Shown piece after piece: positions 1 to 8,477 of a stretch of DNA of 64,000 nt (positions within the stretch are counted from its first letter, which is position 1; each line of letters starts with the position of its first letter). The notes under the pieces are model-generated. The model ran no database searches. It worked only from the letters and a program-made list of their open reading frames with translations, and was not told where the DNA came from. Source of the DNA: SHZL01 sp035292625 (GTDB taxonomy: Bacteria; Pseudomonadota; Gammaproteobacteria; Xanthomonadales; SZUA-36); the NCBI GenBank assembly GCA_035292625.1, contig DATDPS010000056.1, positions 37,836 to 101,835 of the forward strand, given 5' to 3'. The position numbers and the translations under genes are program-made.

Positions 1-731
1 TCCTGGATCGCAACCCCGGTACGTTGCAGACCGGCCGCGACTTTGACGCAGTCGTCTGCCCGTCCGGCAAGCACACATTCGCCAAGTCGAAACGCATCAA
101 AACGCGAGTTGTTGGCCGAAGACTGGCGGATCATCTCCGCGCTCACTGTGCCGGGCGGATCAAACATTACCAGCTTGTCGATTTCCTGCTGCGCGGCCAG
201 CAGGTTTCCTTCCGCCAGATCGGCGAGCAGACCGACAGCGTCACGCTCCGGCTGCAGCCCACTCGAACGCATGCGTTGTTCAATCCACGCCGGAAGCTCG
301 TGCGCCTTTACCGGCCAGATCTCGATCAGCACACCCGCTTTCGCCACATCGCTGGCCCAACGCGACTTGCGTGAAGCCGCATCCCACTCATCGCATGAGA
401 CAAGCAGCAATACGTCCGGATGGGAAGTCTTGACCCAATCGGCAAGCGCTTTCCCCCCGCTCTGTCCGGGCTTGCCGGAGGGCAAGCGCAAATCGATGGT
501 TTTACGAATTGAAAACAGCGACTGTTCCATGCCAGCACTTTGCAGCATGGCCCAGTCAAAATTCTTACCGGCTTCATAAACCACACGCTCTAGATAACCG
601 TGTTGCCTGGCAGCGCCAAGCACCAGGTCACGCGATTCCTGCACCAGTAGCGGTTCGGCTCCGGCTATCAGGTAAACCGGGGCCAATTGTTTTGCCAGGG
701 ACCGCTGCAGCTGTTCAGGTCTGATTTGCAT
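1..731 (-). CDS. holA: DNA polymerase III subunit delta, 3' end cut by window
   Basis: Delta subunit of the clamp loader, which opens the beta sliding clamp for loading onto primed DNA in the cytoplasm. The frame opens with ATG at 731 and reads MQIRPEQLQRSLAKQLAPVY, followed by IAGAEPLLVQE (typical HolA start) and LRLPSGKPG near residue 80. It runs off the left edge after about 243 codons, so the C-terminal collar domain is missing. It starts 13 nt after the lptE stop, in the order leuS-lptE-holA known from E. coli and Pseudomonas, and is presumably cotranscribed with them. Identification rests on the N-terminal motifs plus this gene order. Confidence 0.9.
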   Translation of the reverse strand, partial: MQIRPEQLQRSLAKQLAPVYLIAGAEPLLVQESRDLVLGAARQHGYLERVVYEAGKNFDWAMLQSAGMEQSLFSIRKTIDLRLPSGKPGQSGGKALADWVKTSHPDVLLLVSCDEWDAASRKSRWASDVAKAGVLIEIWPVKAHELPAWIEQRMRSSGLQPERDAVGLLADLAEGNLLAAQQEIDKLVMFDPPGTVSAEMIRQSSANNSRFDAFRLGECVLAGRADDCVKVAAGLQRTGVAIQ

Positions 732-743
732 CGAACGGGTAAT

Positions 744-1238
744 TCACGACTGGCCGCCCACAACTTCCAGGCGCGAAACAAGCAGTCGCGAGATCGTTTC
801 TGCCAGGTCTTGCTTGACGTATTCCTGTTCGCGTGAAAGAGCCAGGATGCGTTGCTCGTCGAAACTGATGTCACGTGTTTGGCGAATGGTTTGCAGGGGA
901 ATGATTTCCTTGCCCCCCGCGCCCAGCAGGCGGAATTGCAGCGTATGGCTGATCCGGTATTCCCGCACACGCGCATTATCGCCAATGGTGAGCACTTCAG
1001 TGGTAACCTGATTCTGCGGAATTTCCAGTATCGCCGTTGCTTGCCGGGCCGAAACGAAATTCACCCCTGACTGTTCCAGCAACACCCGGACCCTGCGAGC
1101 CACTGTACTGTATTCGTCATCAATTACCATCTGCGTCTGATTCATTTCCGGCGGCAATTGTGCACTCCCGCGCAACTGAAAACCACAGCCGGACAAAAGC
1201 AGCAGCGCAGTGAGCAGAATCATGTTGCGTGAAGTCAT
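744..1238 (-). CDS. lptE: LPS-assembly lipoprotein LptE
   Basis: Outer-membrane lipoprotein that plugs the LptD barrel and helps insert lipopolysaccharide in the outer leaflet. The 164-residue product has a lipoprotein signal peptide ending in the lipobox LLSGC, with Cys18 as the lipidated residue, then GFQLRG, typical of LptE. The ATG at 1238 is preferred to a GTG one codon upstream; both sit next to the leuS stop, so translation is probably coupled. Length fits the family. The position between leuS and holA supports the call. Confidence 0.92.
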   Translation of the reverse strand: MTSRNMILLTALLLLSGCGFQLRGSAQLPPEMNQTQMVIDDEYSTVARRVRVLLEQSGVNFVSARQATAILEIPQNQVTTEVLTIGDNARVREYRISHTLQFRLLGAGGKEIIPLQTIRQTRDISFDEQRILALSREQEYVKQDLAETISRLLVSRLEVVGGQS

Positions 1239-1245
1239 CACCTGC

Positions 1246-3855
1246 TCAGCCTACTACAATATTGAGCAGGCGGTCAGGAACATGAATCACCTTGTGCACT
1301 GGCTTACCCGTCACGTGCCGTTGCACGTTTTCCAGGTCCAGCGCCAATTGCAAGGCTGATTCCCGCGACAATCCGGGCTCGGCTTCCAGGCGCGCACGCA
1401 CTTTTCCGTTCACCTGTACCACCAGGGTCACCTGCGAACGCACGCGCGCTGACTCGTCGGCTGCAGGCCAGGGTGCTGCATACAAGGGCCCTTTCTCGCC
1501 CAGGGCCGCCCACAGCGCCTCGCAAATGTGCGGCGTGATAGGGTTCAGCATGCGCACCACGGCCAACCAGGCTTCCTGCCTGACCGCCTTGCCCTGGCCA
1601 CCAGGATCGCCGAACTTCGACAGGTGATTGCTCAATTCCATGATGGCGGCAATCGCTGTGTTGAAGGTATAGCGCCGGCCGATGTCATCGCCCACCTTGG
1701 CGATGGTGTCATGAACCAGACGTCGCATCTCCCGTTGATCCGGATTCAGCGCTCCGGGATCCAGCGCCTGGCAACTCCCGCCATTGGCATGTTGCATAAC
1801 CTGGGACCAGATTCGGCGCAGGAAACGGGAAGCGCCTTCGACGCCGGAATCAGACCATTCCAGGGACTGGTCCGGCGGTGCGGCGAACATGGAAAACAAA
1901 CGCACACAATCTGCGCCGTATCGCTCCACCAGGCCTTGTGGATCAACACCGTTGTTCCTGGATTTCGACATCTTTTCCACCGCCCCGATGGAGACCGCGC
2001 CTCCATCTGCGCGCAGCACCGCACCCACTGGTTTGCCTTTTGCATCCCGCGTTATTTCAACTTCAGCAGGGTTGACCCAGCGCACGAAGCCATCCGCAGC
2101 TTCGCGGTAGTAGGTTTCTGCCACCACCATGCCCTGGCACAGCAGGTGCGTGGCAGGTTCATTGCCATCCACCATTCCTGCATCCCGCAACAGGCGGTGA
2201 TAGAAACGAAAATACATCAGGTGAAGAATGGCGTGCTCAATCCCCCCGATGTATTGGTCCACCGGAAGCCAGTACCGGGCGCGTTCGTCCAGTTGCGCCC
2301 CGGCCCCGGGGCAACAATAACGGGCGTAGTACCAGGAAGATTCCATGAAGGTATCAAACGTATCTGTTTCCCGTTCGGCATCAGCGCCACACTGGGGACA
2401 GGTGGTCTTGCGCCATTCCGGGTCCGCCTTGATCGGTGACTGAACCCCCATGAAGGTTACGTCCTCTGGCAGCACCACGGGTAATTGTTCCTCGGGGACC
2501 GGCACCGCCAGGCAATGTGGACAGTAAATCACCGGAATGGGACAACCCCAGTAACGCTGGCGGCTGACACCCCAGTCACGCAGACGGAAATTGACTTTCC
2601 GCTCCCCAAGGTCATTTTCTTCGAGCCAGTCAATTGCTTTCTGTTTGGCTTGGGCCACCTCCAGTCCGTCCAGCCAGGCGCTGTTGATGGCCGGACCATC
2701 CCCCGTAAAGGCGTCGCCCTCCCAACCAGGCGGTGGCTGCACCGTGCGGATGATGGGCAGGTTGTGGCTCTTGGCAAAATCCCAGTCGCGTTGGTCCTGC
2801 CCGGGCACTGCCATGATGGCTCCCGTGCCGTAAGCCATCAGCACATAATCGGCAATGTACAGTGGCACCGGCTTTTCCGTGAACGGGTTGAACAGGTAGG
2901 CGCCGGTGAATACGCCGCGTTTTTCAAGACCCCCTTCGAGCGCCAGTCGGTCCATCTCCGATGCGGCCCTGGCTTGGCTGACGAAAGCGCCCACCCGTAC
3001 TGACTGTGCTGGCGTGGTAACCTGGTCAAGCAGCGGGTGTTCTGGAGCCAGCACCGCATAGGTCATTCCAAAAGCCGTATCGGGACGCGTGGTGTACACC
3101 CGGACCTGTAAATTGCGCGGGTCGCGCTGGCCGTCTTCACTGCAAACGCTCATGGCGAATTCAGCGCCTTCGGAGCGCCCAATCCAGTTGCGTTGCATGG
3201 TCTTGACGGCTTCCGGCCAGTGCTCCAGTTGATCGAGTCCCTGCAGCAGTTGCTCGGCGTAATCAGTGATACGCAGGAACCACTGTGGAATGGATTTCTT
3301 TTCCACCAGCGCCCCCGATCGCCAGCCCCGCCCGTCAACCACTTGTTCATTGGCGAGCACTGTCTGGTCTACCGGATCCCAGTTCACTTCAGAGTCCTTG
3401 CGGTACGCCAGGCCTTGTTTCATCAGGCGGGTGAACATGAGTTGTTCCCAGCGGTAGTACTCGGGCTTGCAAGTGGTGACTTCCCGCGACCAGTCGTAGG
3501 CAAATCCCAGCCGCTTGAGCTGGGTTTTCATATGCTGGATATTGGTGTAAGTCCAGCTGGCAGGCGCGGTGTTATTACTGATTGCAGCATTCTCTGCGGG
3601 CAGCCCAAAAGCGTCCCAGCCCATGGGTTGCAACACGTTACGGCCACACATACGGTGGTATCGGCTGATCACATCGCCGATGGTGTAATTGCGCACATGT
3701 CCCATGTGCAAGGCACCTGATGGGTAGGGCAACATGGACAGACAGTAAAACTTTTCGCCGCGGCCGTTTTCGTCCGCGCGGAACGCCTCTTCGTCCTGCC
3801 AGCGCTGTTGTACCCGAAGTTCGATTTCTGCGGGTTGGTAAACCTGCTCAGCCAT
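1246..3855 (-). CDS. leuS: Leucyl-tRNA synthetase
   Basis: Class I aminoacyl-tRNA synthetase that charges tRNA-Leu in the cytoplasm. With the ATG at 3855 the protein has 869 residues, normal for the bacterial enzyme. The HIGH motif appears as HMGH (about residues 50-53) after MLPYPSG, and KMSKS at about 628-632. A CP1 editing domain lies around residues 220-420, with TTRPDTAFG and the conserved GTGAIMAVPG. CPHC and CPQC pairs (about 445-490) form a zinc-binding insert. An ATG four codons upstream is possible, but MAEQVYQP matches the usual start. First gene of leuS-lptE-holA. Confidence 0.97.
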   Translation of the reverse strand: MAEQVYQPAEIELRVQQRWQDEEAFRADENGRGEKFYCLSMLPYPSGALHMGHVRNYTIGDVISRYHRMCGRNVLQPMGWDAFGLPAENAAISNNTAPASWTYTNIQHMKTQLKRLGFAYDWSREVTTCKPEYYRWEQLMFTRLMKQGLAYRKDSEVNWDPVDQTVLANEQVVDGRGWRSGALVEKKSIPQWFLRITDYAEQLLQGLDQLEHWPEAVKTMQRNWIGRSEGAEFAMSVCSEDGQRDPRNLQVRVYTTRPDTAFGMTYAVLAPEHPLLDQVTTPAQSVRVGAFVSQARAASEMDRLALEGGLEKRGVFTGAYLFNPFTEKPVPLYIADYVLMAYGTGAIMAVPGQDQRDWDFAKSHNLPIIRTVQPPPGWEGDAFTGDGPAINSAWLDGLEVAQAKQKAIDWLEENDLGERKVNFRLRDWGVSRQRYWGCPIPVIYCPHCLAVPVPEEQLPVVLPEDVTFMGVQSPIKADPEWRKTTCPQCGADAERETDTFDTFMESSWYYARYCCPGAGAQLDERARYWLPVDQYIGGIEHAILHLMYFRFYHRLLRDAGMVDGNEPATHLLCQGMVVAETYYREAADGFVRWVNPAEVEITRDAKGKPVGAVLRADGGAVSIGAVEKMSKSRNNGVDPQGLVERYGADCVRLFSMFAAPPDQSLEWSDSGVEGASRFLRRIWSQVMQHANGGSCQALDPGALNPDQREMRRLVHDTIAKVGDDIGRRYTFNTAIAAIMELSNHLSKFGDPGGQGKAVRQEAWLAVVRMLNPITPHICEALWAALGEKGPLYAAPWPAADESARVRSQVTLVVQVNGKVRARLEAEPGLSRESALQLALDLENVQRHVTGKPVHKVIHVPDRLLNIVVG

Positions 3856-4096
3856 GGTGAAATTCAATCCTCTGTCTCACAGCCGCATTCCCAGGGTTAG
3901 CAGACCATTGAAGTGCGGAAGCTTAACTGACCGTCAACACATAAAAAAGGCTCTGGCTAAAGCCGCTGCCAGGAGTTTCCAGCGCAGCATGAGCTCCATG
4001 CCGGGACGGGAAATCATGCGGGACATCCTGGGGGCAATCAAGAAGGGGGAGCAACGCAGGGAAGCCCGGCCTGCAAGCACGCTTCAAATCTCCGCT

Positions 4097-5740
4097 TCAG
4101 CCTTGCCACACCCTCCGGATATGCGCTACCAGGCCGTCCAGTCCCGGGATACCGGGCCTGGTTGTTTTGCCGCTACCGGTGAGCGCTGGTTCGATACTGC
4201 TGGCCATTACCTTGCCAAGTTCCACGCCCCACTGGTCGAAGGCATTGATATTCCAGACCACGCTTTCCACGAAAACACTGTGCTCATAGAGCGCCAACAT
4301 CTTGCCGAGATTTTCTGGCGTCAGTTCATCGATCAGGAAAATACTGGATGGCCGGCTGCCGGGCATGATCCGGTGTGGTAATAACTGCTCGATTTGCCCT
4401 GGTGATTTGCCTTCAGAGACCATTTGCGCCGAGGTTTCTTCCCGGCCGCGGCCGAGGGCGAGCGCCGAGGCCTGAGCCAACAGGTGAGACAGCAGTTCTG
4501 CTTGCGCCGCAGTGTCAGCGTGATCCGGCCGGATCACGCCAATGAAATCCAAAGGCACTACCGCAGTGCCCTGGTGGAAAGCCTGGAACAGGGCGTGCTG
4601 CGCATCGGTTCCACAATCACCAAACACCAAGGGTGAGGTTTCAAGCCGCAACGGTTCTCCCTCGCGACTCACCGATTTTCCATTGGACTCCATTTGCACC
4701 TGCTGTAGCCAGGCCGGCAAACCCTGCAGGCGGCTGCCATAGGGTATGAGGGCGCGACACGGATAATTGCAGACGTTTCGATGCCAGCAGGACAACAACC
4801 CATGGATGAGTGGCAAATTATCCACCGGATGTGCTTCGCAGAAGTGGCGGTCCATGCTTGCTCCACCGGCGCACAGCTGGTCAAAGGCAGCGGGACCCAT
4901 ACTTATCGCAGCAGCGAGGCTTACCGGCGACCACAGTGAGTATCGGCCACCGGTCCATTCGCCCATTTGCATTATCTGGGATTCCGACACACCAAACGCA
5001 ATGGCTTTGTCAACCGCTGCAGTGACGGCAAAAAGTCGTTGCGCCGACGCCTGCGGATCCAGCGCGCTGTTCTGCCATTGCCTCAGACGACGTGCGTGGG
5101 ACAAAACTTCACTGGTGGCAAAACTCTTGGAAACCAGGATGATGGCTGTTTCCCGCGGATCAATGGTAGCCAGCAGGCGTTCCCGTTCCCATGCGTCCAC
5201 CGAGCTGATGAAATGTACTTCTGGTGCTCGTTCAGAACCAGGAAAGGCGTGGCACAACAGGCGCGGCCCCAGAAGTGAGCCCCCTATTCCAACGTGTATT
5301 ACGTGACGAATGCGTTGGCTGGAAGCAGATTCACCGGACGGCAGGTGGCCCTGGTGCATGGCGGTAGCAATTCTTCGCATGCGCTCAAGCGCTTGTATGC
5401 ACTCCGTCGCTTCTGTCTTTGACAGCAGCTGATGGAAATTCCGTCCGCGCCAGAGCGTATGCAGAACCGCCCGGTTTTCTGTGTTATTGATGGGTTCACC
5501 GGCAAACAGCCGGCGACGCGCATCCGGTACGCCAGCTGCCTCTGCCAGGGCAAAAAGGGCAGAAAAATCATTGCCGTTCAGGGTCGTGCGGGAAAAATCG
5601 AACAACAAACCAGGAATCTGGCAGGAAAACTGTTCGAAACGATGCGCAGCAGAAATTATCAGTGAAGCCAGTTGTGGTCGTTTATTGTTGTTTTTTTGCA
5701 ACATGCGGATAATTTCTTGTACCTGACCGCCGTTATGCAT
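4097..5740 (-). CDS. pgi: Glucose-6-phosphate isomerase
   Basis: Interconverts glucose 6-phosphate and fructose 6-phosphate in glycolysis and gluconeogenesis. The 547 residues match the family length. Visible motifs are HVGIGGSLLGPR (phosphosugar site), SKSFATSEV (the usual SKTFTTQET loop), GEWTGGRYSLWS, and the C-terminal signature ALYEHSVFVESVVWNINAFD followed by QWGVELGK. The ATG at 5740 lies 326 bp from folK, with a terminator between them, so pgi has its own promoter. In Pseudomonas panB-panC-panD occupy the space between folK and pgi; here they are absent. Confidence 0.96.
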   Translation of the reverse strand: MHNGGQVQEIIRMLQKNNNKRPQLASLIISAAHRFEQFSCQIPGLLFDFSRTTLNGNDFSALFALAEAAGVPDARRRLFAGEPINNTENRAVLHTLWRGRNFHQLLSKTEATECIQALERMRRIATAMHQGHLPSGESASSQRIRHVIHVGIGGSLLGPRLLCHAFPGSERAPEVHFISSVDAWERERLLATIDPRETAIILVSKSFATSEVLSHARRLRQWQNSALDPQASAQRLFAVTAAVDKAIAFGVSESQIMQMGEWTGGRYSLWSPVSLAAAISMGPAAFDQLCAGGASMDRHFCEAHPVDNLPLIHGLLSCWHRNVCNYPCRALIPYGSRLQGLPAWLQQVQMESNGKSVSREGEPLRLETSPLVFGDCGTDAQHALFQAFHQGTAVVPLDFIGVIRPDHADTAAQAELLSHLLAQASALALGRGREETSAQMVSEGKSPGQIEQLLPHRIMPGSRPSSIFLIDELTPENLGKMLALYEHSVFVESVVWNINAFDQWGVELGKVMASSIEPALTGSGKTTRPGIPGLDGLVAHIRRVWQG

Positions 5741-6066
5741 GGCATTAACTCTCCGGATTCAAGGTCACGCTAGGCACTGATATCGTCTTGGCGTATACCG
5801 CCCAAAGCCTGGATTGCACGTGCGGTTTTTTCGCTCGCGGCGCGCGAAACCAAGTAGTGAAGCGCTTTCAGGGCCTTACACTACGTCAGTATGCCGCATT
5901 TTGGTGCAATTATCGAAGGCAAAAAAAACCTCTCCCCCGTAAAGGGGAGAGGTAGGCTTTTGGAGTGATGTACCCGTCTTTCGCGCCCTGCGACCTTGTC
6001 AAACGTTGCAGTTTTACCAAGGTTGGTGGTAATAATACCACTATCCCCTCAAAATGCAAATGCATT
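5741..6066. other. Non-coding gap between folK and pgi
   Basis: This 326-bp gap separates the folK 3' end from the pgi start, both on the minus strand. It holds the folK terminator (5921-5952) and the pgi leader. A dyad GTAGTG...CACTAC lies within the leader (about 5855-5885). A sequence resembling an NtrC site (TGCACCAAAATGCGGCA read on the minus strand, 5892-5908) lies just downstream of the terminator. I see no convincing gene. Pantothenate genes commonly sit here in relatives. Confidence 0.6.
5921..5952 (-). terminator. Intrinsic terminator after folK
   Basis: Read on the minus strand, CCTCTCCCC, a 6-nt loop and GGGGAGAGG form a perfect 9-bp stem followed at once by eight T residues. This is a textbook rho-independent terminator. 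It lies about 115 bp beyond the folK stop and ends the pcnB-folK transcript before pgi. Confidence 0.92.
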
Positions 6067-6546
6067 TTATGGCAGTCGTTCCACTGCACTTTTACCCAGT
6101 TTCTCAAGGCAGTGGCGCGCGCTACCCACACCGGGAATGTTCGTTTCTGGATCGAGTTCGAGCAATGGCACCAAAACGAACGCACGCTGATGCATGCGCG
6201 GATGCGGCAGGTCGAGCTCAGGTGTGTGCAGCTGAAGCTGATCACAGCATAAAAGATCGAGGTCAATGACTCTCGGACCCCAGCGGACTGCGTTGCGGAT
6301 ACGACCCAATTGCTGTTCAACGCGCAACAACACTGACAACAATTCAAGGGGTTCCAGTTCAGTCTCAATCTCCGCCACCGCGTTGGTGAATTCCGCTTGT
6401 GCCTCAATGCCCCACGGGGCCGTGCGGTACAGACTGGATACGCGCCCGACACGGACCGATTCATTGCGGGCCAGTTCAAGCAGTGCCTTCCCTATCGATT
6501 CAGGCCCATCACCCTGGTTGCTCCCGAGTCCGACCAAAGCCCGCAT
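6067..6546 (-). CDS. folK: 2-amino-4-hydroxy-6-hydroxymethyldihydropteridine pyrophosphokinase
   Basis: HPPK transfers pyrophosphate from ATP to the pterin precursor in folate synthesis. The 159-residue protein starts MRALVGLGSNQGD (the GSN..GD signature) and carries the HPPK motif RWGPRVIDLDLLCCD near residue 90, then LDLPHPRMHQRAFVLVPLLEL. It starts 11 nt after the pcnB stop and is followed by a strong terminator, so pcnB-folK form one unit. All key catalytic segments are present. Confidence 0.95.
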   Translation of the reverse strand: MRALVGLGSNQGDGPESIGKALLELARNESVRVGRVSSLYRTAPWGIEAQAEFTNAVAEIETELEPLELLSVLLRVEQQLGRIRNAVRWGPRVIDLDLLCCDQLQLHTPELDLPHPRMHQRAFVLVPLLELDPETNIPGVGSARHCLEKLGKSAVERLP

Positions 6547-6556
6547 GACTTGCGTC

Positions 6557-7879
6557 TCAGGGTCGGTTGCCGCCGCGGTGACGCCTGCGTGTGCGAGGTC
6601 GCCGCGCCGGTCTGCTGTCCGGTGGCGCAGCGACTGTTACAGGCATGTCTTCCTGCGCCTGGGTCCAGAACTGCCCGAGTGCCTTCAAACCGGGATCTTC
6701 TTCACCGCGCAACAACAGGAAGTCATAAGCGGCTCGAAAACGTGGTTCGCCAAGGATCCGCTTCCAGCGCTTGCCGCTTGTTTTGTTCAGGCGCGGCTGC
6801 ATCGACCAGATTTGCCTGGTAACCGTGCTGAAACGCCGCGGTACGGCCGTGCTGCGCGCCTGTGACTGAAACACTTCATCCCCCGCAGCCGTCCATGCAT
6901 CCTGCTCAGACGTGCCCGAGGCTGTCAACGCAGCTACGCGTTGCTTGACAGGCTGCCACAACAATGCCGCGAAAAGGAAAGCAGGAGTTACAGGCTTTCC
7001 TTCCCGCAAGCGGGAGTCAGTGTTTTCCAGGGCCTTGCGCAGCAATGGCCCGATGACAATCTGGCCCGGCGATTTGCCGGTTTCAAGACCGGGAAATAAC
7101 ACAGTACTCAAACCAAAGCGCTGCAGGGCATCGAGGCTACGCGAGCCATGACCGGTGAGGAAAAGTTTGCTTACCTCTTCAAACAGGCGCGCAGGCGGAA
7201 CGTCTTTGAGCAAGGCCCCCAGCTCCCGAATCGGAGTCTCGCTGGCCTTGTCGGGTTCTATTCCAAGCTTGGCCACGAAACGTGCGGCACGCAACAGGCG
7301 AACCGGATCCTCGCGGTAGCGCACCGCGGGTTCACCGATAAGTCGCAACCGCTTCTCTTGCAGGTCCTTGTAACCGCCTACATAGTCTTTGATGGTTCCG
7401 CTAACCGGATCAAGAAACAGCGCGTTAATGGTGAAATCACGCCGGATGGCGTCCTCTTCAACGGTGCCCCAGACGTTATCACGCAGAATCCGGCCATTCA
7501 GTTTTTCAAGGTCGCCTTCATCTGCGCTCTGCCCGCGAAAAGTCGCCACTTCAACCAGCGCTCCCCGCTTGCGTACATGAGCCAGTCGAAACCTGCGGCC
7601 AATCAGCCGGCAACGCGGGAAAATGGCATGCACTTGATCGGGCGTGGCACTGGTGGCCACGTCGAAATCCTTGGGGGCTTTGCCCAGCAACAGATCGCGC
7701 ACTCCACCGCCCACGATGTACGCCTCGAAACCGGCATCCTGCAGGTCCTTGACTACCTCGGTTGCATGCGGGCACAACTCCTTGAGGGCGATGCCGTGTT
7801 CTAACCCGGTAATTTTGTCGTATGTTTTAATAAAAATCCCTGATCGACCTGTCTGAACAGGATCATTCCCTGGCTGCAA
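6557..7879 (-). CDS. pcnB: Poly(A) polymerase I
   Basis: Adds poly(A) tails to RNA 3' ends, promoting decay. The tRNA nucleotidyltransferase-type head shows GGGVRDLLLGKAPKDFDVAT with the two catalytic Asp residues near residue 70, followed by RNDNVWGTVEEDAIRRDFTI. The C-terminus is strongly basic (RRPRTRRRHRGG), as usual for PcnB but not for CCA enzymes. The start is uncertain: no ATG exists in the N-terminal region, and the longest frame opens with TTG at 7879. About 440 residues. It lies upstream of folK, the common gammaproteobacterial order. Confidence 0.9.
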   Translation of the reverse strand: MQPGNDPVQTGRSGIFIKTYDKITGLEHGIALKELCPHATEVVKDLQDAGFEAYIVGGGVRDLLLGKAPKDFDVATSATPDQVHAIFPRCRLIGRRFRLAHVRKRGALVEVATFRGQSADEGDLEKLNGRILRDNVWGTVEEDAIRRDFTINALFLDPVSGTIKDYVGGYKDLQEKRLRLIGEPAVRYREDPVRLLRAARFVAKLGIEPDKASETPIRELGALLKDVPPARLFEEVSKLFLTGHGSRSLDALQRFGLSTVLFPGLETGKSPGQIVIGPLLRKALENTDSRLREGKPVTPAFLFAALLWQPVKQRVAALTASGTSEQDAWTAAGDEVFQSQARSTAVPRRFSTVTRQIWSMQPRLNKTSGKRWKRILGEPRFRAAYDFLLLRGEEDPGLKALGQFWTQAQEDMPVTVAAPPDSRPARRPRTRRRHRGGNRP

Positions 7880-7897
7880 TGGTGATTGAATCGGTGG

Positions 7898-7925
7898 TTG
7901 CCAACGAATTCAGATTGAATATGAT
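7898..7925 (+). promoter_or_regulatory. Candidate sigma-70 promoter of tRNA-Glu
   Basis: TTGCCA (7898-7903) and TATGAT (7920-7925) are spaced by 16 bp, 51 bp upstream of the tRNA 5' end. This is the only good hexamer pair I found there. It rests on pattern alone. Confidence 0.4.
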
Positions 7926-7976
7926 ATCGGCGCTAGTTTACCATGTGCGGCCGGTTCACATTGATACAACCCTGAA

Positions 7977-8052
7977 GCTCCCTTCGTCTAGCGGTCCAGG
8001 ACGCGGCCCTCTCAAGGCTGAAACACGAGTTCGATTCTCGTAGGGAGCGCCA
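7977..8052 (+). tRNA. tRNA-Glu (anticodon CTC)
   Basis: The 76 nt fold as a full cloverleaf: acceptor GCTCCCT pairs with AGGGAGC, D arm GTCTAGCGGTCCAGGAC, anticodon stem CGGCC/GGCTG around loop CTCTCAA, and T arm ACGAG-TTCGATT-CTCGT. The discriminator is G and CCA is encoded. It aligns closely with E. coli tRNA-Glu, but the anticodon reads CTC in place of TTC. It would decode GAG only. It stands alone between the pcnB 5' end and fdxA. Confidence 0.95.
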
Positions 8053-8093
8053 CTGGTAATTAGTATGCGTGAATGGTTCAAGCGAGCGAGAAG

Positions 8094-8438
8094 ATGACTT
8101 TTGTAGTTACCGAAAATTGCATCAAGTGCAAGTATATGGACTGCGTCGAAGTATGTCCCGTCGACTGCTTTCATGAGGGTCCCAACTTCCTTGTCATCGA
8201 TCCGGAAGAATGCATCGACTGTACCTTGTGCGAACCTGAGTGCCCGGCTGAAGCCATCTTCCCTGAAGACGATTTACCCGGCGGACAAGAGCTTTTCACC
8301 CAGTTGAATGCCGAACTGGCTAAAAAATGGCCCGTTATTACCCAGCGCGGGGAACCCCCGCCGGACGCGACAGAATGGGACGGCAAGGAAAACAAGCTGA
8401 AACTGCTGGAGCGTGGAGCAAGCGGGGCCGGAGAGTAA
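8094..8438 (+). CDS. fdxA: 7Fe ferredoxin FdxA
   Basis: Small cytoplasmic electron carrier with one [3Fe-4S] and one [4Fe-4S] cluster. The ATG at 8094 gives 114 residues starting MTFVVTENCIKCKYMDCVEV, with clustered cysteines (ENCIKC, DCVEVCPVDC, ECIDCTLCEPECP) and the C-terminal extension typical of Azotobacter FdI-like FdxA. An upstream GTG-type start would add seven residues of no family similarity. It begins 42 nt after the tRNA-Glu gene and may share its promoter. The partner is not evident in this window. Confidence 0.95.
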   Translation: MTFVVTENCIKCKYMDCVEVCPVDCFHEGPNFLVIDPEECIDCTLCEPECPAEAIFPEDDLPGGQELFTQLNAELAKKWPVITQRGEPPPDATEWDGKENKLKLLERGASGAGE

Positions 8439-8477
8439 GATTCTGGCTTCGGGGATAAACCCTTTTGGTGCACCAAC

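Noticed and set aside
1528..2439. Open frame of 303 codons opposite leuS
   Set aside because: Antisense to a well-defined synthetase, no motif.
3854..4381. Open frame on the plus strand between leuS and pgi
   Set aside because: More than half overlaps pgi on the other strand; the unique part (to 4096) has no family likeness or ribosome site.
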